A stretch of 61,170 bases of DNA from the NCBI GenBank assembly GCA_965368335.1, contig CBDUMN010000007.1, positions 1-61,170 on the forward strand, in the 5' to 3' direction. The DNA comes from CBDUMN01 sp965368335 (GTDB lineage Bacteria > Pseudomonadota > Alphaproteobacteria > Rhodospirillales > JAPHRK01). Below the pieces are notes generated by a model. The model did not search any database. It was not told where the DNA came from and worked only from the letters and a program-made list of their open reading frames with translations. The translations under genes were made by a program, and so were the position numbers. Shown here one piece after another: positions 50,829 through 58,609 of this stretch (position 1 is the first letter of the stretch; every line of letters starts with the position of its first letter).

Positions 50829-50871
50829 TTGACGTTCACGGCATGAACAGTGTAGTGTTCATGCCGTGAAC
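50829..50871 (+). promoter_or_regulatory. promoter with tandem-dyad operator for the winged-helix regulator
   Basis: A perfect inverted repeat: GTTCACGGCATGAACA (50834-50849), a 6-bp spacer, and its exact reverse complement at 50856-50871. Each arm also holds its own dyad, GTTCA-N5-TGAAC, centred at 50841 and 50864, 23 bp apart, about two helical turns. TTGACG at 50829-50834 could be the -35 box and TGTAGT at 50851-50856 the -10 box (16-bp spacer), so the operator covers the promoter. It ends 10 bp before the ATG at 50882 and abuts the ribosome binding site, so the transcript could also fold. Autoregulation by the adjacent protein is inferred. Confidence 0.75.
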
Positions 50872-50881
50872 GAGGGGTGTG

Positions 50882-51538
50882 ATGGACAACTCGACCAAGA
50901 AAATTTCGGATAGCAATCAGACGGTTGAGACGACGCTTGGGCTGCTTAAAGCCGTTCAAGCGGAAGGTGATTTGTCTCAGCGTGGTTTGGCTGAACGGCT
51001 CGGTGTTGCGCTGGGGTTGACCAATGCGCTGATCAAGCGCTGTGTCCGTAAAGGGTTGCTCAAGGTTAGTCAGGCCCCGGCTCGACGGTATGCTTATTAT
51101 CTGACGCCCAAGGGGTTTAGCGAGAAATCAAAACTGACGGCCGAATACTTATCGGCGTCGCTGGATTTCTTTCGTCGCGCCCGTCTTGAGTATGGTGAAT
51201 CTCTCGACTATTGCGCCAATCGAAAATGGCAAAGTGTCGCCTTTGTCGGCAGCAGCGAATTGACGGAAATCGCGCTTCTAGGCTTAGAAGAAAGTGGTTT
51301 GAGCCTCGTTGCTATCGTTGATAGCGCAAGGAATGAAGAAACATTTCAAGGCTACCCCGTTGTTCGATCTCTAGATGAGTTGAAATCCGTCGATGCTTTT
51401 GTGATTACGGATTCGCGAGATCCGCAGGGTGTTTTTGATCATCTGGTGGAAAATATTCCGGCAAGACGGATTATGACGCCCAGCCTGCTCCATGTTATTC
51501 GTGAAGCGGGCTCAACTGACGAGGAGGCGGCGGAATGA
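50882..51538 (+). CDS. winged-helix transcriptional regulator with a Rossmann-like C-terminal domain
   Basis: A 218-residue regulator. Residues ~15-90 form a MarR/Lrp-type winged helix: GDLSQRGLAERLGVALGLTNALIKRCVRKG is the helix-turn-helix (spread over two helices), and RYAYYLTPKGFSEKS is the wing. Residues ~115-210 look like a nucleotide/sugar-binding Rossmann domain similar to the PglD N-terminus: VAFVGSSELTEIALLGLEE and LVAIVDSARN. This suggests that it senses a nucleotide sugar or similar ligand. I use the ATG at 50882 (GAGG six bases upstream); a GTG lies one codon before. It is followed by the RfaH-like gene with a 4-bp overlap and preceded by a tandem-dyad operator. Confidence 0.8.
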   Translation: MDNSTKKISDSNQTVETTLGLLKAVQAEGDLSQRGLAERLGVALGLTNALIKRCVRKGLLKVSQAPARRYAYYLTPKGFSEKSKLTAEYLSASLDFFRRARLEYGESLDYCANRKWQSVAFVGSSELTEIALLGLEESGLSLVAIVDSARNEETFQGYPVVRSLDELKSVDAFVITDSRDPQGVFDHLVENIPARRIMTPSLLHVIREAGSTDEEAAE

Positions 51539-52038
51539 CGTGGTTTGTCGTCTATACGCTTCCTCAGCAGGAAGAGGTGGCCGCTCGTCATCTCATACGC
51601 CAGGGATTTGATGTCTATTTGCCGCGCTATGAGAAGTCGGTTCGTCATGCGCGAAAGTCGAGCAAGGTTATGAGGCCGCTCTTTCCCCGCTATTTGTTTG
51701 TTTCTATCGACCTGGATACTCAACGCTGGCGGAGCGTTAATGGGACGGTCGGGGTAAAAAATATTGTCAGTTTTGGCGATAAACCGGCAGCTGTTCCGGA
51801 AGGAGTGGTTGAGGAAATTCAGGCTCGGGAAACGGAAAATGGCGCGGTGCGTCTTGAAGAAGTTTATCCTTTCAAAGAAGGTGACCGGCTTGAATTCGTA
51901 TCGGGGCCGTTCCGCGATCATGTGGCGGTTTTCCTTGGTAAAGCACCGGAACAAGATAAGGTTCATGTCCTTTTGAGCCTTCTGGGACGGGAAACGCGAC
52001 TGGCGGTTTCCTACAACAGTGTTGTTTCCTGCGCTTAA
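51535..52038 (+). CDS. rfaH: NusG paralog, RfaH-like transcription antiterminator
   Basis: A 167-residue NusG-family protein. MTWFVVYTLPQQEEVAARHLIRQG, the PRYEKSVRH segment and LFPRYLFVSIDLD are the NGN domain hallmarks of RfaH-type specialised paralogs; the C-terminal part (FKEGDRLEFVSGPF, KVHVLLSLLGRETRL) is a KOW domain. RfaH proteins bind RNA polymerase at ops sites and stop termination in long operons for surface polysaccharides, which fits the very long minus-strand operons here. I see no clear ops element, so the target is inferred. The ATG overlaps the regulator stop (ATGA). Confidence 0.85.
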   Translation: MTWFVVYTLPQQEEVAARHLIRQGFDVYLPRYEKSVRHARKSSKVMRPLFPRYLFVSIDLDTQRWRSVNGTVGVKNIVSFGDKPAAVPEGVVEEIQARETENGAVRLEEVYPFKEGDRLEFVSGPFRDHVAVFLGKAPEQDKVHVLLSLLGRETRLAVSYNSVVSCA

Positions 52039-52083
52039 AGGATCGGCTAAAAGAGGAGCCGATTTCTGATCCTGGGGAAGCGA

Positions 52084-52869
52084 ATGTCCCAAAACGATTC
52101 CAGTATAAACGGCCTGCAAACCTTGTTGCTCGGGCTCTACGGATTGGTCCGGAAGAGCGGCTTTCTTTCGACTTCGTCCGGGCGTTGGCTGTTTGAAACG
52201 TCGTATGAAATCTACAAAGAGATGCTTGAAGCGGGCGAAGTCAAGCATTTGGCGGCTTACGTGAAGCCTGGATCAACCGTCATAGACGTGGGGGCCAATG
52301 TCGGCTTTTTCACCAAACGGTTCGCCAAGTGGACCGGACGGGGCGGTAGAGTTATCGCCGTTGAGGCCGAGGAACTGAATTTTCAGCGACTGCTGAGGCG
52401 CGTCGAAAAGGAAGGCCTGACAGGTCAGGTTGAGCCGTTGCAGGCCGCCGTGGCTGAACAGGCGGGAACGCTGATGCTGCAACTCAATCCCGACCACCCG
52501 GGTGACCATAAACTGGGTGAGGACGGGGTTCCCGTTGAGGCCGTAACCCTTGACGGATTGGTGGAAACGCGAGGCTGGCCGGATGTTTCGTTCATCAAAA
52601 TCGATGTTCAGGGGGCGGAGATGCGGGTCTTCGCCGGGGCTGAGGAGTTGTTTAAGCGGATGAAGCCCGCCCTCTTCGTCGAGGTGGATGACGCGCACCT
52701 CAAAGCGCAAGGGACGAGTGCTGCAGAACTGATCAAGCACCTCATGGCTCTTGGTTACGCACCGCACCGGGTTGAAAAGCAAGGAGTGTCCGATGCGATG
52801 AGTGCAGAGGATGCTCTCGCTCTTGTCTCCACTCCGGGCAGCTATACGGATTTTCTGTTTCTCGCCTGA
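52084..52869 (+). CDS. FkbM family methyltransferase
   Basis: A 261-residue O-methyltransferase of the FkbM type. VIDVGANVGFFTKRFAKW is motif I, GRVIAVEAEELNFQRLL follows, VEAVTLDGLVETRG and SFIKIDVQGAEMRVFAGAE are the family's signature (IKIDVQGAE), and LFVEVDD is near the end. Likely methylates a sugar hydroxyl in the surface glycan. It is the last plus-strand gene of the glycan locus and may be cotranscribed with the RfaH-like gene 45 bp upstream. Confidence 0.87.
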   Translation: MSQNDSSINGLQTLLLGLYGLVRKSGFLSTSSGRWLFETSYEIYKEMLEAGEVKHLAAYVKPGSTVIDVGANVGFFTKRFAKWTGRGGRVIAVEAEELNFQRLLRRVEKEGLTGQVEPLQAAVAEQAGTLMLQLNPDHPGDHKLGEDGVPVEAVTLDGLVETRGWPDVSFIKIDVQGAEMRVFAGAEELFKRMKPALFVEVDDAHLKAQGTSAAELIKHLMALGYAPHRVEKQGVSDAMSAEDALALVSTPGSYTDFLFLA

Positions 52870-52972
52870 TCGAAAATTAAAACTTTTCTTTGAGCCTAAC
52901 CCATTTGGGGGATGTCCGAAGGGCGGTCTACGCCTACATACCGGATATCGATAAAATTTTATGTAAATTCGG

Positions 52973-52988
52973 TGTGATCGCCATCACT
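52973..52988 (+). promoter_or_regulatory. CRP-like binding site
   Basis: TGTGA-TCGCCA-TCACT matches the Crp half-site pair TGTGA-N6-TCACA at nine of ten positions. Centred near 52980.5, it is about 41.5 bp upstream of a start point that would follow a weak TTTTAC (52989-52994) / TAGATT (53011-53016) promoter, which is the class II activator spacing. It lies upstream of a 36-codon membrane protein gene. The promoter boxes are weak, so this is a suggestion. Confidence 0.45.
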
Positions 52989-53057
52989 TTTTACTGGACG
53001 GGGGGATGGCTAGATTGGAGCCATAGAGGTTGGCGCCCGAATTTAGGAGAGTTGGCA

Positions 53058-53168
53058 ATGTTTACCCAGAACCCCATGCATGTTGCGCCGTTTATTCGCG
53101 TAACCCTCGGTATGGTGAGTGGTGTGGTATTGGGTTCCGTGCTAACCCTCGTTATGGCGGTCCTTTAA
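53058..53168 (+). CDS. small membrane protein (36 aa), hypothetical
   Basis: A 36-residue reading frame starting at ATG with GGAGA seven bases upstream. Most of the protein is one hydrophobic segment (FIRVTLGMVSGVVLGSVLTL, roughly residues 12-36), so it is probably an inner-membrane micropeptide. I do not recognise it. Support comes from the good ribosome binding site, a Crp-like site upstream and a clear rho-independent terminator 33 bp downstream, which together make a complete small transcription unit. Confidence 0.6.
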   Translation: MFTQNPMHVAPFIRVTLGMVSGVVLGSVLTLVMAVL

Positions 53169-53201
53169 AGCCAGAAGCTTATAGGACTTCGCTAAGACAA
53201 A

Positions 53202-53226
53202 ACCTGCCGCGGAGGCGGGTTTTTTT
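53202..53226 (+). terminator. rho-independent terminator
   Basis: ACCTGCC (53202-53208) pairs with GGCGGGT (53214-53220) over a five-base loop, with one G-U pair, and is followed by a run of six T. It should end the transcript of the 36-codon protein. It lies just before the stop of the convergent coiled-coil gene. Confidence 0.78.
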
Positions 53227-53229
53227 GGT

Positions 53230-53592
53230 TTAAGGGATATTTCCGTTGCTAGGTGGCTGTGCAGAGGGGGGCATCGCGGCGGTCCCTGCGCCATTGAGCT
53301 TATTCACCATCGCTCCGAGGCTGTTTTTCAGCATGGCCAGTTCTTGTTTCATCTGCTCCACCTCGCCCGAACTGCCTGAAGCGGCCCCTTTAAGGCGTTC
53401 CTCCAACTGATCGACGCGCTTATGCGCATTGTTCAACTCAATGCGCAGATCGGTGATTGACTGCTTGATGTTGATGAGATGGGCATCGACGAATTTCTTC
53501 TGTTGTCCTTCCGCTCGTTTGGAAGCTTCAGCGGCGACCCAGAGCGCGCCCAAGGAGGCGAGCAGCGCAATAATGGCTAAGGCAAGACTCAT
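53230..53592 (-). CDS. membrane-anchored coiled-coil protein, hypothetical
   Basis: A 120-residue protein with an N-terminal membrane segment (LALAIIALLASLGALWVAA, residues ~3-21), a coiled coil of heptad-like Glu/Lys/Leu (INIKQSITDLRIELNNAHKR and EVEQMKQELAMLKNSLGAM) and a Pro/Ser-rich tail. I do not recognise a family. The ATG at 53592 is preceded by GAGGTG at a good distance; a GTG at 53601 is less likely. It is convergent with the small protein gene. Confidence 0.65.
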   Translation of the reverse strand: MSLALAIIALLASLGALWVAAEASKRAEGQQKKFVDAHLINIKQSITDLRIELNNAHKRVDQLEERLKGAASGSSGEVEQMKQELAMLKNSLGAMVNKLNGAGTAAMPPSAQPPSNGNIP

Positions 53593-53782
53593 AAAACACA
53601 CCTCAATCGACGAAGCGGTATTTATTTAGATTTAGGAAAGCCCCGGTCGGCTCCGGCGGTTTCCCGGCTCGTCCACGATTTCAGTTGCTCCATGGGGGGG
53701 CTGGGCAACTCTTTCTTATTTGTGTCTGAGTGTATATCAACAGCCCGATGAGTCCGAAATAAAAATTCCGGGAGAAAAGGGC

Positions 53783-55657
53783 TTAAAGGGTGATCCCGCT
53801 ATCGTCTTCGTCGTCCCAGTTGAACGTGCCGAGCGGTTTGGCGTCGGGCTGGCGAGCCTCAAGCATGCGCTCGACTTTTTCCAGGTTTCGCTCGGCGATC
53901 TTTGCGGTCTTGGTGAGACCGTGAGTAATATAGACATCGATGGCGCCTTGAAAGGCTTCCGCCGCCGCGACCAATTCTTCAACCGCCTGTTCGTCGAACT
54001 TGGCCAAAAGGAAAAGCGCCGAGCCGAGACTGTTCATGGTGGCGGCCCAGGGCAGAGGGAAGCGCTCGCGGGTGCGGACTTCCAAGGCGTCGCGCCCGGC
54101 CTCAATGGCCTTGTTGAGCAGGTCTGGACTGCGGGCCTGACCGCCTAATATCTGTAAGGCCTGCCCCAGATTATGCTTTGTCTCCGCCCACTTGAGCGGT
54201 GTTTCGGCCATGGTGTAAACGGTCAGCGCACCCTGGAAGGCGGTGATGGCTTGTTTCAATTGCGCGCTTTCGGTGCTCGTGCTGTCGCGCATATCCATCT
54301 TGTAGGCGAGCAGGCCCCGCCGGTTCTGAAGATTGGCCCAGGCGATGGGAAAATCTTCGCGGGTTAATACCGTCTGGGCTTCTACGAAGGCTTTGGCCGC
54401 TTCGGTGAGCAATCCGTCGTCTTGTTTCTTTTCGCCAAGAATCTGCAGAACCACGCCCAGTTGTTTGTGAGCGACGGCGCCGTCGTAGCGTGAAGAACTG
54501 CGGGCCAAGGTTCGGATGGCGGCCTGATAGGCGGTCTGGGCTTCGCTGAACCAATCCAGGTTGCCCGTCGTCCATCCGGCGGCCGCGGCGGCATTGGCGA
54601 AGCAAAGCATCATCGCGCCTTGACTGTTTTTGTCGAGGTCGAGCGGTGGTTTGCGGCCGACCGCCTTGCAGGCGTCCAGCAGTCGGGGCAGATGGGTGCG
54701 GATGTGCTGAACCAATCTTTCCGTACGCGGTACGGTAGCCGCCAGAGTGACGGCATGGAGCAACCCAGCTAAATCGCCTTGGAAACCCAGCGGCAAATCG
54801 AGGGCGGTGGCCGTGCCGAAAGCGCCGGGCCGGTCATCATCGTCCTCCAGTGCGGAGAGGAAACGCAGGCGAACGGCTCGTTTGTCTTCGGTTAGCGCAC
54901 CCCAGATCAAAATATCGCCTCTCGTCCCGGCGAGCATTTTGCGGCCTTTGGCGGCGAGAGCGGCCAATTGTCCGGTGATCCCGTCGGTTCCGTTTTCCTC
55001 GGGCTTCAGCGGTTTTTTGATGGCCTTGACGGTGACGCCTTCCTGGCCTTCGAAAGCGCTCATGACGATCTTGCCCTGTACGCCCCCTTCGTCGCCGATC
55101 AATTCGGCCACGGTGACGGTTAAGGGAGTGGCGTTTTCGGTGGCTGGTCCGGGACGCCCCATGAGACGTGAGAAAAAGCCGGGCTTTTGCGGCGGGGCGG
55201 CCGGGCGTGATTGTTGCGGGGAGGGCTGGGATTGCACCGTGGCGGCGGCTTGCCCTTGGGGCTTGAGGAGGGCTGGTTGAGCCGGTTGAACAGCCTTTGA
55301 AACGGCCGATTTACCAACCAGCATTTCATCGGCCTTGCGAAGCCGGGTCACCAGTTTTTCCATCACGGCGACCGCTTGCTTGGGGTTTTCGCGAACCATG
55401 GTGAGAAACTCTTCGCGAGAGATGATTTCCAGGGTCACCGGCCCTATGGCGCGCGCCGAGGCGCTGCGGGGACTATTGTCGAGCAGTCCCATTTCACCGA
55501 ACAACTCTCCGGTCTTGAGCACGGCGAGGCGCATGGTTCCCTTGGGGCCGACCTTGGTCAGCTCCACCTCGCCTTCCTTAATCACGTAGGCGCAGGTGCT
55601 TGCCTCGCCTTCGCGAAAGATTGGCTTGCCGTCTCTGTACTTCTGCCGTTTGGCCAT
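53783..55657 (-). CDS. cyclic nucleotide-binding domain protein with TPR-like repeats
   Basis: A 624-residue protein. Residues ~1-115 are a cNMP-binding domain: KPIFREGEASTCAYVIKEGEVELTKVG, GELFGEMGLLDNSPRSASARAI is the phosphate-binding cassette. A Pro/Gln-rich linker (~130-170) follows, then a middle domain, and from ~350 a series of TPR-like repeats (AVAHKQLGVVLQILGEKK, AETKHNLGQALQILGGQ, AATMNSLGSALFLLAKF). It has no DNA-binding domain, so it probably responds to cAMP/cGMP by protein contacts. I use the ATG at 55657; an upstream TTG at 55690 is in frame. A 181-bp gap downstream has no gene. Confidence 0.78.
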   Translation of the reverse strand: MAKRQKYRDGKPIFREGEASTCAYVIKEGEVELTKVGPKGTMRLAVLKTGELFGEMGLLDNSPRSASARAIGPVTLEIISREEFLTMVRENPKQAVAVMEKLVTRLRKADEMLVGKSAVSKAVQPAQPALLKPQGQAAATVQSQPSPQQSRPAAPPQKPGFFSRLMGRPGPATENATPLTVTVAELIGDEGGVQGKIVMSAFEGQEGVTVKAIKKPLKPEENGTDGITGQLAALAAKGRKMLAGTRGDILIWGALTEDKRAVRLRFLSALEDDDDRPGAFGTATALDLPLGFQGDLAGLLHAVTLAATVPRTERLVQHIRTHLPRLLDACKAVGRKPPLDLDKNSQGAMMLCFANAAAAAGWTTGNLDWFSEAQTAYQAAIRTLARSSSRYDGAVAHKQLGVVLQILGEKKQDDGLLTEAAKAFVEAQTVLTREDFPIAWANLQNRRGLLAYKMDMRDSTSTESAQLKQAITAFQGALTVYTMAETPLKWAETKHNLGQALQILGGQARSPDLLNKAIEAGRDALEVRTRERFPLPWAATMNSLGSALFLLAKFDEQAVEELVAAAEAFQGAIDVYITHGLTKTAKIAERNLEKVERMLEARQPDAKPLGTFNWDDEDDSGITL

Positions 55658-55739
55658 AAACTGCGCGCCCGGAGCCTCATTGGATGCCAAAGTTAGGTTA
55701 TACTTCCGAAAGGGTTAGGAAAAGTTTATCGAAAGCGTC

Positions 55740-56204
55740 ATGGAAACCGTCGAACATATAAATGAGCTTCCTTCAGTGGGCGGGGCTTATGCCCTGGTCA
55801 TTGATTTGCCGCGAGATACGATCTTGCCCATCCGGCGGCTCAACAACCCTCCCCTTATTGCCGGTCGATACGTTTATGCGGGCAGCGCCAACGGCCCCGG
55901 CGGTTTGAGGGCAAGACTGTCACGCCATCTAAAAGCCGAAAAAAGCATTCGATGGCATATCGATTATCTGACCGGTATTGCAGGGGTTTGCGAACTGGCC
56001 GCCCTGCCCGGCGCGACTGAGTGCGATATCGTCAGAGTTTTGAGCGCGATCAAAGGAGCTGACTTTCCTTGCCCCGGCTTCGGTAGTAGCGATTGTAAAA
56101 CCTGTCGAAGCCACTTCCTTGCGGTGCCTGAGGCGGTTGGGGCCAAAAAGGTTCTAAAGTTATTGAAGGCCAAAGGGGTCTTCTGGCGTCGCCCGCCCGA
56201 TTAA
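55740..56204 (+). CDS. GIY-YIG nuclease-like protein (DUF123)
   Basis: A 154-residue protein of the DUF123 family. GGAYALVIDL and AGRYVYAGSANGPGGLRARLSRHL correspond to the GIY-YIG signature and its Arg, RWHIDYLTG carries a conserved His, and CPGFGSSDCKTCRSHF is the Cys-rich C-terminal motif of the family. Function in bacteria is not clear. Its stop codon shares the TTAA with the stop of the convergent TPR-glycosyltransferase gene. Confidence 0.85.
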   Translation: METVEHINELPSVGGAYALVIDLPRDTILPIRRLNNPPLIAGRYVYAGSANGPGGLRARLSRHLKAEKSIRWHIDYLTGIAGVCELAALPGATECDIVRVLSAIKGADFPCPGFGSSDCKTCRSHFLAVPEAVGAKKVLKLLKAKGVFWRRPPD

Positions 56205-57598
56205 CCGTCTATGGTTTTTAAAGCCAGAGCGGCGAGGTCGGCTTCCACCTGTTCGAAAACCGGGTCCCAATCGTTGGGGTGGGGCTGGCGGTAGAGTTTC
56301 ATACTCGGATACCAGGGGCTGTCGTTGCGGTCCATCAGCCAGCGCCAGTCCGAGGCGTAGAGCAGGCAGGTCCAGACCGGGCGTCCCAGCGCGCCGGCGA
56401 GGTGACTGACGGCGGAATCGATGGTGATGATCAGGTCCATCTGGTTCATCACGCTTGCCGTTGTGGCGAAATCGTTCAGCCGATGTCCGAGCGGCACGAC
56501 CAGACCGTCGGCGGCATAGGATTGGATGTCTTCGGCGCGGGCGTCTTTTTGCAGGCTAAAGAGGCTAACCCCAGGAATTTTCGCCAGGTTGAGGATGTGG
56601 GAAAACGAGCAGGAACGGTCTCGGGGCGTTAGTTTTCCAGCCCAGACGACACCGACTTTTAATGTCTTGGGTCCCGGCTGATTGATGGTTAGGTCGCGCG
56701 GTTCGGGTTCGGAGAAATAAGGGACGTTAGTCGGCAGATCGTCGAGAGTAGCGCCAAATAGATGCGGCAACTCGAGAAGCGGCAGGGTGACGTCGCACTC
56801 GGGCGGGAAGGAGTTGGTCAAGGTCACGCCATCAATGCCCGGTAGGCTCGACATCAGCCGGGCGAGGGCGTGTTGACATTCGATGATCACTTTTCCGCCA
56901 TGACGTTCTTTAACCAGAGAGGCGAAGCGGGCGAATTGGATCATGTCGCCGAAACCCTGCTCCTGGGTTAGCAGTAGTGTCCGATCACCCAGGTCTGAAC
57001 CGTCCCAGCGGGGCAGGGGAATTTCACGCTTCGGTGTGCGGTCCAGGTCCCATCGGTGGTGGTATCCGGCGAACCCTTTTTCGTATTCGCCCATTTGCAA
57101 ATAAGACAGAGCCAAATCCCATTTGCATTCTCCACTATCGGGGTTCTCGGCCAGCATTTTCTCGAAACACTCGACTGAGCCGGTGAGGTCGCCCAGGTCG
57201 CGCAGCGCCAGACCCAGATTATATTCCGCCTGTCCTTTGGGGTCGGCCAATTCAACAGCTTTGCGATGCGCCTGGACGGATTCCTCATAGCGCCCAAGAT
57301 CGCGCAAGGCATTGCCCAGGTTGGAGTAGGTTACCGAATCATCGGGTCGTAAATTGAGTGCTCGGTAATAGCAGACGACAGCGGCTTCGGTTTTCTTGGT
57401 GGCCCTGAGCGCGACGCCCATGTTGTTGAATACGTCGGGCGCCTCGGGGTTGAGCACCGAAGCTCGGGCGTAGAACGGCAAGGCTTCGGCCAGCTTTCCC
57501 TGGCGGTGAAGCTGCACGGCGAGCCCGGTTAGCCGGGCCGCTTCCTGCTTTTGTGGATTGATAGAGTCATCATTCATAGCGGGCTGACCGTAACGCAT
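56201..57598 (-). CDS. TPR-repeat protein with glycosyltransferase family 9-like domain
   Basis: A 465-residue protein. Residues ~1-200 carry about five tetratricopeptide repeats (PEAPDVFNNMGVALRATKK, DSVTYSNLGNALRDLGRYEE, GQAEYNLGLALRDLGDL). The rest resembles ADP-heptose:LPS-type GT9/O-GlcNAc-type domains: LTQEQGFGDMIQFARFA, KVGVVWAGKLTPRDRSCSF and DLIITIDSAVSHLAGALGRP. It may glycosylate a protein or add a sugar to an envelope glycan. It belongs to the GC-rich flank rather than the glycan locus. Convergent with the GIY-YIG gene. Confidence 0.83.
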   Translation of the reverse strand: MRYGQPAMNDDSINPQKQEAARLTGLAVQLHRQGKLAEALPFYARASVLNPEAPDVFNNMGVALRATKKTEAAVVCYYRALNLRPDDSVTYSNLGNALRDLGRYEESVQAHRKAVELADPKGQAEYNLGLALRDLGDLTGSVECFEKMLAENPDSGECKWDLALSYLQMGEYEKGFAGYHHRWDLDRTPKREIPLPRWDGSDLGDRTLLLTQEQGFGDMIQFARFASLVKERHGGKVIIECQHALARLMSSLPGIDGVTLTNSFPPECDVTLPLLELPHLFGATLDDLPTNVPYFSEPEPRDLTINQPGPKTLKVGVVWAGKLTPRDRSCSFSHILNLAKIPGVSLFSLQKDARAEDIQSYAADGLVVPLGHRLNDFATTASVMNQMDLIITIDSAVSHLAGALGRPVWTCLLYASDWRWLMDRNDSPWYPSMKLYRQPHPNDWDPVFEQVEADLAALALKTIDG

Positions 57599-57633
57599 TT
57601 CCCCGTGATAAGAAATGGAGTAAACAAGGGGCC

Positions 57634-58509
57634 ATGCTTTACGATATGCCCCTCTATCGACCGCCGTCAGAAGGCAACAATCTAATCTTTCAGGCGACCC
57701 TTGGCTGTAGCTTCAATGGCTGCACCTTCTGTTCCATGTATAAAACCAAGAAATACCGGGCCAAGCCTCTGGAGGAGCTATTTGCCGATATGGACGATGC
57801 GGCGGAAGATTGGCCCGAAGCGTATCGGGTTTTTCTTGCCGATGGGGATGTGCTGACCCTGCCGACCGATCATCTGTGTCGGATTTTGGATCGGCTGAAC
57901 GAGACGTTTCCCAACCTGCAAAGGGTTTCCTGCTACGCCACGCCAATCAACCTGTTACGTAAAAGCGTTGCCGATCTTGAGAAGCTGAAGGCCCGTAAAC
58001 TCAAACTGCTCTATTTCGGCATCGAGTCCGGTTCAGGCGATATTCTGCGCCGAATCAGGAAAGGCGCGACGCCCAAATCGATGGAGCAGGCCTTGATCCG
58101 CGCCGCTGAAGGGGGGATGAAGGTTTCCGCCACCGTGGTCTTGGGGCTCGGTGGACGCAACCGGTGGCAAGAACATATCGACGGCACGGCGGACCTGGTC
58201 AGTCGCGCCCCGCTCAATTTTCTCTCAACCCTTCAACTGGGCCTGGAAGAAGGAGCGGCGCAACGGTTCTTCGAGAAATTCGGCGAACCTTTCGAGTGGC
58301 AGGATGATATGGCGCTACTGGCGGAACAGGTGCGGCTGATTGAGCAGATTGATCCGCCGCGTCCAGTAATTTTCCGCTCCAACCACGCCTCCAACGCCCT
58401 GGCGCTCGCGGGGAACCTGCCCAAAGACAAAGACCGGCTTTTGGCCCAACTGAGGGCGGCCCATGACGGTGAGGTGCCTTTGCGCCCCAGATTTTTGCGG
58501 GGGCTTTGA
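57634..58509 (+). CDS. radical SAM protein
   Basis: A 291-residue radical SAM enzyme. The cluster motif is CSFNGCTFC (Cys25, 30, 33, spacing CX4CX2C), which differs from the common CX3CX2C but is the spacing I recall for a family of proteins with GCSXNXCTFCXMY at this point. FLADGDVLTLPTD and KLLYFGIESGSGDILRRIRKG follow. No SPASM cysteines. The function is not known. It is divergent from the TPR-glycosyltransferase. Confidence 0.83.
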   Translation: MLYDMPLYRPPSEGNNLIFQATLGCSFNGCTFCSMYKTKKYRAKPLEELFADMDDAAEDWPEAYRVFLADGDVLTLPTDHLCRILDRLNETFPNLQRVSCYATPINLLRKSVADLEKLKARKLKLLYFGIESGSGDILRRIRKGATPKSMEQALIRAAEGGMKVSATVVLGLGGRNRWQEHIDGTADLVSRAPLNFLSTLQLGLEEGAAQRFFEKFGEPFEWQDDMALLAEQVRLIEQIDPPRPVIFRSNHASNALALAGNLPKDKDRLLAQLRAAHDGEVPLRPRFLRGL

Positions 58510-58609
58510 GCCAAAAAAGACGCTTCTTTGATTCTTATTCTTTCCTCGGCCTACTTGGCCCGCTAGCATTTAAAGAAAAATATAATGGGTGGGAGGTCGA
58601 GATAAGCTG

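Noticed and set aside
52343..52360. possible ops-like GGCGGTAG element
   Set aside because: It lies inside the FkbM coding sequence on the plus strand, not in an operon leader; not a credible antitermination site.
52890..53168. 92-codon plus-strand frame
   Set aside because: Only the last 36 codons have a ribosome binding site and coding character; the upstream part overlaps the Crp-like site and promoter region.
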